Below, piece after piece: positions 58,396 to 64,000 of a DNA stretch of 64,000 nucleotides. The stretch comes from Elmis aenea. Its lineage: Eukaryota > Arthropoda > Insecta > Coleoptera > Elmidae. Location: assembly GCA_947652605.1 (NCBI GenBank), contig OX393577.1, positions 54,460,108 to 54,524,107 on the forward strand, written 5' to 3'. Below the pieces are notes generated by a model. That model had not been told where the DNA came from, ran no database searches, and was given only the letters and a program-made list of their open reading frames with translations. Position 1 is the first letter of the stretch. Every line of letters begins with the position of its first letter. Both the position numbers and the translations under genes were made by a program.

Positions 58396-59765
58396 CGCGA
58401 ATTGATGTCAGAAAAGTAGCTTTAAATCCCTGAAAACTTAAGCAACAACAAACTATTGACATGGCATTTGTGCTTAAATCCAAAATTATGCCAATATTTT
58501 CAAAACAATTGAAGATAAACCCGACAAATCTTGTACCGCCAAAAAAAAAACTTTTATTTTTTTAAATATACAGGGTCTTTAATTGCCTATCCGGTATGAT
58601 AGCTAAATATTAGCTGAAAAATCTATAAAAAAGTTTAATTTAAAAAAAAACGTACAGTTAGACTATAATTAAACTGTTCTGAAATATTTTCCCAGTCCTA
58701 TATAATAATTTAAAATTTATTAAATAAAAGGACTGCCAATAATTGATAATCTTTTTTTTTGAACTTTTGAAACAATTCTAGTTCTGAACTCATGTCAGTG
58801 TATGTTGACTCGTTAAATAAGCAATATTGATATTTTATTATTGGAATATTAAAATATTTTGTTTCTAATTCAAACAGAATATCAGCAATTGTTTATAATT
58901 CGCTTTGCTTTTATTTTAACAAATGCCATTACAGATTTTCAAATGTTTTTAGTTTATATCCTTATAGAAGCACGTAGTTCCTTTTGTTGCATTGTTAAAT
59001 GTAGTTTCTTTGTTATTGTTTTAATATTTTGCGAAAAAATATTGTGTCAGAATTATTTGCTGTGATGTTGTATAGCAAATAAAGCTTTGAAGAAAAGAGC
59101 GTACTTGAAGCCGAGAAAAGCGTGTAGTTATTTATGAGCCAAGCTGAATTCAGTCTGGATTGTTGCCAGATGGACAGTTGTAGACACTTCTTATATGTTT
59201 TTTCGCTTGGTTAACGCCTGTAAAAAGTTATTTTTAGTAAAATATAATTAAGTATTAAAACCCTATTGCTATACTGTAACATATCTATTATTAATGTCGT
59301 TGAACTTCTGATTCTCTAATCACTTTGGCAAAGTCGAAGACCCGGATGTATTTTTCCTAGACTGAAAAATGATACATTTGTTCAAGTAATAGCGAACAAC
59401 CAAGAAAATTAACAACTTTTCTGTTGTTTTAACGATCAAACTATTTTGTAGGGTCATTAAAAATATATTTTTAAGAAAGGTATTTAGAAAGAAAAACAAA
59501 TAAAAACCTACTATTATTGCTTTATTTTTATCGGTTGCTGATTTTTATTGAGAATAATGGATTTTACTACAAATAGATATAAAAACTAATGCAATAATAA
59601 AATTCAATCCGTTTTCGAAACACTATATTATCTGTGCGCTGTAGTTGGTCAATAACTTTAATAATTAATGTAAAAATACATCAATAAATAGTTTTTGCAT
59701 GTACACAAAACTAATCAGAACATTGTTAAATTATTAATTATTATATACATATTTTATTTTTACAG
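58396..59765. other. AT-rich DNA upstream of the first firm exon
   Basis: ATACAGGGTCTTTAATTGCC at 58568 is a single foldback-type end. The last 25 bases before 59766 form a polypyrimidine tract and AG. Nothing else recognised. Confidence 0.4.
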
Positions 59766-59937
59766 AAGAGCCATTGAATCTGGGCAACACGAAGTTATAA
59801 TAAAAGAGCTTGATTTAGAACTACCTACAACAAGTAATAAAGACACAATAATGGGTGACTTACTTCCTGTAGCCAATACAATAGGCCGTGTTATAGATAG
59901 TGAAATTGATGCGACTGAAGAAACTACAGTAACAGAG
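59766..59937 (+). CDS. Internal coding exon of an unrecognised host gene
   Basis: The exon is bounded by a pyrimidine-rich acceptor (tattttatttttacag) and a GAG|GTAAAA donor; the intronic frame hits a stop just after it. It starts with the third base of a split codon and ends on a codon boundary. The 57 codons read RAIESGQHEVIIKELDLELP, then SNKDTIMGDLLPVANTIGRV and IDSEIDATEETTVTE: acidic, no Cys or Trp, no signal peptide or membrane segment. Length, codon balance and phase agreement with the 63790 exon make it the best host coding sequence in the window. No domain recognised. Such Glu/Thr-rich sequence is common in disordered parts of large cytoskeletal, muscle or signalling proteins, but that is only a guess. 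Confidence 0.72.
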
Positions 59938-60239
59938 GTAAAATAATTTATATACTTAAATACTTACAGCATTCGTAGAATTAAACAAGTTTTGTGTAAG
60001 CTGTTTAACTTATATCAATACAAATATATAAATTTATAAAGTGATGTCGTTTTGTCGCCATGATTTTAAATACTCCATGCTCAATTATTTTAGTTTGTAT
60101 GTCCATCTGTGGGTTCCGTTATGTCTTGAGATTCACTGAACGAATCTAATAAAAAAAATTGTAGATGTGTATGCAAAAGTTTTCAGCGTCTTTGAGAAAG
60201 TATTTTTATTAATTATTAAATTACATAAATTTCCATTAA

Positions 60240-60620
60240 TCTGTGAAGTATTATCCCTCACAATCTATTATCTTGCGCCAGTTTTTCTGTAGTGTTTGAA
60301 TATCTGCACAGTAAAATGATTCAGGTTCCAAGCTGATAAAGTTTTTTATAAAACGTTCCGTTTTATCCAAATCAATTAATTTGTTTTGTGCGGGAAAGTG
60401 CTGATTTAACCTACAAAGATAAAAATCGAAAGGGAGCAAGTCCGGTGAAAAGGTTGTGTAAGGGTGAAAAGGTCGTGTAAGGGTGAAATGTTCATCTCAA
60501 TTCCATAATAGTTTGTTGTGTTGATGTTGCTTCATCCGTTATAGCGTTATTTGCTTCTGCTGCCCTTTTATCAAAACTGGAAAAAAGAGCAAGCAGTCTG
60601 GTGTGGATTTCACCGGTTAG
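60240..60620 (-). pseudogene. Mariner transposase relic, C-terminal part
   Basis: The minus strand reads FDKRAAEANNAITDEATST, then after a break SPDLLPFDFYLCRLNQHFPA and FIKNFISLEPESFYCADIQT, then LQKNWRKIIDCEG, a stop, YFTD. It matches the mariner order SPDLAPSDYHLF--L...FF...F...GI--L--RW-K-I---G-YF; the Asp of PFD corresponds to the third catalytic acid of mariner DD34D enzymes. It differs from the 4091 and 55960 relics (WPPRSP type), so it is a second clade. A 20-bp tandem duplication (GGGTGAAAAGGT- and CGTGTAA-type) interrupts it near 60450-60485. It lies in an intron in antisense orientation and has several stops. Confidence 0.75.
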
Positions 60621-60814
60621 CATGGTATATAGAAATTTAACGCGAATTTAATAATTAAGGATTTTCTTTTTACTAACGACAGAAGATAGATGCTAAAAGT
60701 GGCGCTGGGAACTTTTGCTTATAATACAGTATAATGTAACGCTGTTTATGAGGGTACATAGAGTGTTTACCTAGTACATATTTTCTTTATATCTCAATTA
60801 ATAGTACATAAGTA

Positions 60815-61010
60815 TATAAAGGGGGTTTCTTAAATATTGCGAAAACATTCGGGAGGTAAATCCTTATCGAAAATTAAGGGGGTACTTTAATATAAAGTTT
60901 TTTCCTTTGACGTCTCCTTTCGGAGTTGCACCCTCCTAAAAGGGACCGGTAAAATTAGGTTTTTATTTTATTTCTCAAATTTGGATAAATGGAGGAGAAT
61001 AATATTTGGT
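60815..61010. mobile_element. Inverted relative of the 42841 fragment
   Basis: CATTCGGGAGGTAAATCC, TTTGACGTCTCCTTTCGGAG and AGGGACCGGTAAAATTA are the reverse complement of 42870-42975 with moderate divergence. No terminus visible. Confidence 0.55.
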
Positions 61011-62276
61011 AGATGTTTTATGCTTATTGAAAGATTTCTCATAGTAATATTTTCAATCATCTCCCACCTTCATAGGGGGCTGAAAAGTGCGACCCCTGTT
61101 GGTTTTTTGATCAGAACCTTCTGTTGGGTTAAAATTTTGCAATTAATTTTTTTTTAAAGCTTGATTAATTTCGAAACTTTTTTAATTTCGTTTTTCCTGA
61201 AAAACCTACAGTTTTTGAGTAAAAAATAAAATAAGTAAACATGCACCATTAAATATTTCTATATACAACGATTCATTTTGGTGGTTACCATATATTCATT
61301 TCGTTAGCAGTTAGTTTTTTAAACTCTACATTATTATTAAAAAGATAATAGGTCGAGAAATTATAGTTTAACACATAATATATCCTTAATATTTATTTAT
61401 TTATGAAAATTTTGGATAACTCGCCCAAAATATTAATACTTTAAAAAAAATTATATATTTTATATACTTATAAAAGATTTACTTCAAATAAGCATATGTA
61501 ATTTTAACCGTCTTCATGAAAATTCTCGCTCATTAAATAACAAGTTAACAGTTGTTGTTTCAATCAAATTTTGATAGCCATAACTCATTCATGATATAGC
61601 GTTTACTTTCTGTTTAATATAAGTTTTCTTGTAATTTGGCATCGTCCAATTGTAAATAAAACACTTTAATAACCATAAATTTGAAGTATACAGGCGTCGT
61701 AATACGAGGTATGTGACATTTTAACATGCGTTTTAATTGACGGTAAGGTACCTTGCCAACGCAAGTGTTAGGTGCATTAATTCCTGAAGTAATAGTATTA
61801 ATTGCAAAGGTAACTATTATTGCTGAAAATAACGGTATAAAACGGTAATGAGTTCAGGTTAACGTTAAAATTCACATAAATTGTATTGCGATCTATACAA
61901 AGTTTTTGCTTAAATTTACACCGAATAACGCATTAACAACAAACTTTCAGTTTTTTTAACTTGCTTATGCAGGACGTTTCAATTTGCGTGCAAGGTATAC
62001 AACAAAATCAAAAAAGATTTAAGATAGATGCATTTCTTTACCGGAAGCATGAGTACCTACGCTTCGAAAAATTATTCCTTTTTTAAACAAATGTATGACA
62101 GTTTTCCATCAATAAATATAAAAGAATTATCAAAGTCAATTCCAAATTAACCTTTCAAAAACTCTTAAAAAGTACATTTTTTGTATTTCCTTAAGGTACT
62201 AAATTCCTGCAAAAATTGTAAAAAATATATATTATAGTAATATTCATTTGATAAGACAACATGCAAACGTAAATAT

Positions 62277-62545
62277 ACAGTGCCGGGCAAAACTATTGAA
62301 ACAAGTTAATGCCATTACAATAAAATTTGGTATCTGACCATTATCGTATGTTCCGGATTCGGTGCAAATATTCGTCTTGCAACACGGCTTCCGGTTCAAC
62401 CGGAAACGAACCCACTCTTTAAATGTTAACTAGAACGACCTGTATATTTTTATCTTTTTGGATTCATGTTTAAATCATTTATTTTAAGAAATGTATTAGA
62501 TTAAATGAGTCTAAATTCAACCTTTTTCATGAAATTTACACTTTT
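62277..62545. mobile_element. Left-arm fragment of the 32687 foldback family
   Basis: ACAGTGCCGGGCAAAACTAT replaces the family's ACAGGGATGCGCAAAAG. TTTGGTATCTGACCATTATC, GGTTCAACCGGAAACG and the closing TTTTTCATGAAATTTACA segment then follow the family order. The right arm is missing. Confidence 0.75.
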
Positions 62546-63789
62546 TCGGAAATTTTAGAAGTACTTTCATTACAAAAATCCAGTATGGTGCCTATTAGAC
62601 ATAAAGAAAGTTATTGTTGGTTTAAAACAGACAAAACATTCTAGTTAACCCTTATGTCATTAACCGGCTACTCGGGATTTTACCTTTTTTACAGCGAAAT
62701 ATGGTTTTATATTTTGTTCCCTTCCTGGAACAAACAAAAATGTTTACATCAAAGTTCACGTAGTCATTCTTAATAACCGGGTACCCAACTGTAGGAAAAT
62801 GAAATGTATGAGCAATTATCGATTAAACACATTAATATATAAATACAGGGATGATTAAATGAATCAAACTAATGTCTTTATGAGAAAAGACAATCATATT
62901 TATATAATTAGGCACATTCTGTACATTTTGTAATTGTTATGGCCTGCTCGTCCCAACAGGTTTTTCGCATGCAATTTTTTTTAGTTTTTGCGATTGGTTA
63001 AAATTGAAGTAATTTGTAACAACACAAATGTTTAACAGATGTTTAAAATATCATAAAAATCGGCAAATTTTTACAATAGTGTTGAGCTAGATTTAAACTT
63101 ATTTAAATATGTATATCTGATTTCTTTATTACCTCATTCAAAAGTAAATAAAATGTTTGTATGTTAGTTACAGGTTTTAAAATATGAAAATTAAAAACCG
63201 AATGATATTTACAAAAATATGCAAAACTTATAGGATAAGTTTATTTTTAAAAATCTGTAGGTGGGTACCCTATACCAAGGTTGTGAATTTATTGATACAA
63301 TGTTCTTATTACTATAAAAATAAGGGACATAACATAATAAAACAAAAATATATTTTTTTGTTTTTAATAACTTTTGAATTTAAAGGACTATGGGACTATT
63401 TTCACAAAACTTCGCAACTTTTTCTAAATTTAATCTACCCCATAGCGTCGTTATTGGTATGTTTTGACCATCTTAATGGTTCTTAAAATTAATTTCAATT
63501 TTAAAGCATTAAATTGGGGAAGTGATAAAAAAAGCAAATTAAATGAGATTATTTAATATCGTTATTTTGATAAAGAATTTTTGTACTTTTATAGCAGATA
63601 TGTAAGCTTAATTCACTTTAATATTACAACCCTATTCACTTACATCTTCCTCCTAATCTTTAATAAATATTTTTGTCCTTCCATATTGCTTATCGACAAG
63701 CCCTGTTATTTTATTTTTCACCATTTTTCATTTCTCTGTTATTTTCACACTTGGTTGTCAAAAGATTTTAACCTTTGTGTTTCTTCTAG

Positions 63790-64000
63790 ACTTCTACGGA
63801 AACTGAAACCTCAAAAGCGCAAGAAAAATCAGAAGAGTATGAGGCCAAAGCTAAAGCCAAAATAGTTACTGACAAAGGCACAACGACACAATCGGCCCTA
63901 GCAACCCAAAAACAATCGCAGTCGTCCGAACAAATCGTTGAAGGCAATCGTAAGGTATTTACATCTAAATCTACTACTTCAAGCAGTTTTGAAGCTGAAG
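63790..64000 (+). CDS. Coding exon of the same unrecognised gene, running off the window
   Basis: The acceptor cttctag is followed by an open frame that begins on a codon boundary, matching the phase of the 59937 donor, and stays open to the last base (70 codons plus one base). It reads TSTETETSKAQEKSEEYEAK, then AKAKIVTDKGTTTQSALATQ, KQSQSSEQIVEGN and KSTTSSSFEAE: a low-complexity, Lys/Glu/Ser/Thr/Gln-rich, probably disordered or helical segment. An internal AAG|GTATTT at 63953-63954 could serve as an alternative donor. Spliced to the previous exon it gives a continuous acidic region. No family assigned. The overlapping frame at 63581-63865 is a shadow. Confidence 0.7.

Larger units (their letters stand above)
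59938..63789 (+). other. 3.85-kb intron holding transposon relics
   Basis: Intron between the two phase-compatible exons, starting GTAAAATAA and ending tttgtgtttcttctag. It contains a mariner transposase relic (60240-60620), a foldback half (60815-61010), a fragment of the 32687 family (62277-62545) and AT-rich DNA with no other recognisable content. Confidence 0.62.

Noticed and set aside
1..64000. tRNA, rRNA or other structured RNA genes
   Set aside because: No cloverleaf-type box A/box B arrangement or rRNA-like sequence was recognised by eye; a dedicated covariance search would be needed to exclude them.

Overview
This is an AT-rich, gene-poor stretch of an animal nuclear genome, most likely an insect and possibly a beetle. 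Three things point that way: the density of Tc1/mariner, hAT and PIF/Harbinger-type DNA elements, insect-style non-LTR and Ty3/Gypsy retroelements, and a short interstitial run of TTAGG/TCAGG-like telomere units. The sequence alone does not identify the species. There is no prokaryotic gene organisation, and most long open frames are antisense shadows of transposons.

Host coding sequence is confident only at the right end. Two plus-strand exons (59766-59937 and 63790-64000, the second running off the window) have good splice sites and matching phases, and encode a Glu/Ser/Thr/Lys-rich protein I do not recognise. Two weaker exon-like segments lie at about 6437-6642 and 25436-25688. The 59 kb before the first firm exon could be a giant intron or an intergenic region.

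Layout. 1-7.1 kb: a small hAT-like element, then foldback elements (1237, 1769, 3477, 5612) and an hAT MITE with a perfect 8-bp target duplication. 7.8-8.4 kb: a 200-base assembly gap next to a 154-bp tandem satellite. 11.7-15.2 kb: a Harbinger-type palindromic MITE and two foldbacks. 15.3-18.9 kb: a 5'-truncated LINE on the minus strand (ORF1, then endonuclease/reverse transcriptase with one stop and one frameshift). 20.3-22.2 kb: a three-level nest of DNA elements. 22.6-26.2 kb: unclear sequence with exon-like fragments. 27.3-28.1 and 30.8-34.7 kb: foldbacks. 35.9-39.1 kb: a young, internally deleted Ty3/Gypsy element on the minus strand with complete LTRs. 39.9-47.8 kb: GC-rich palindromes, hAT ends, a Harbinger-type MITE, a truncated foldback and a CR1/Jockey-like RT fragment. 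52.5-58.4 kb: two more Harbinger-type MITEs, a foldback and a mariner-family transposase relic. 59.8-64 kb: the exons, with another mariner relic in the intron.

The most interesting signal is the population of foldback elements ending TACAGGG...CCCTGTA. Families with different outer arms share an internal loop module (about 60-110 bp). One member encloses a decayed IS630/Tc1/mariner-type transposase. A ~170-bp tandem duplication near 14.6 and 19.0 kb preserves an empty site showing what a foldback and a LINE inserted into. I found no CRISPR array, operon, tRNA or rRNA gene.
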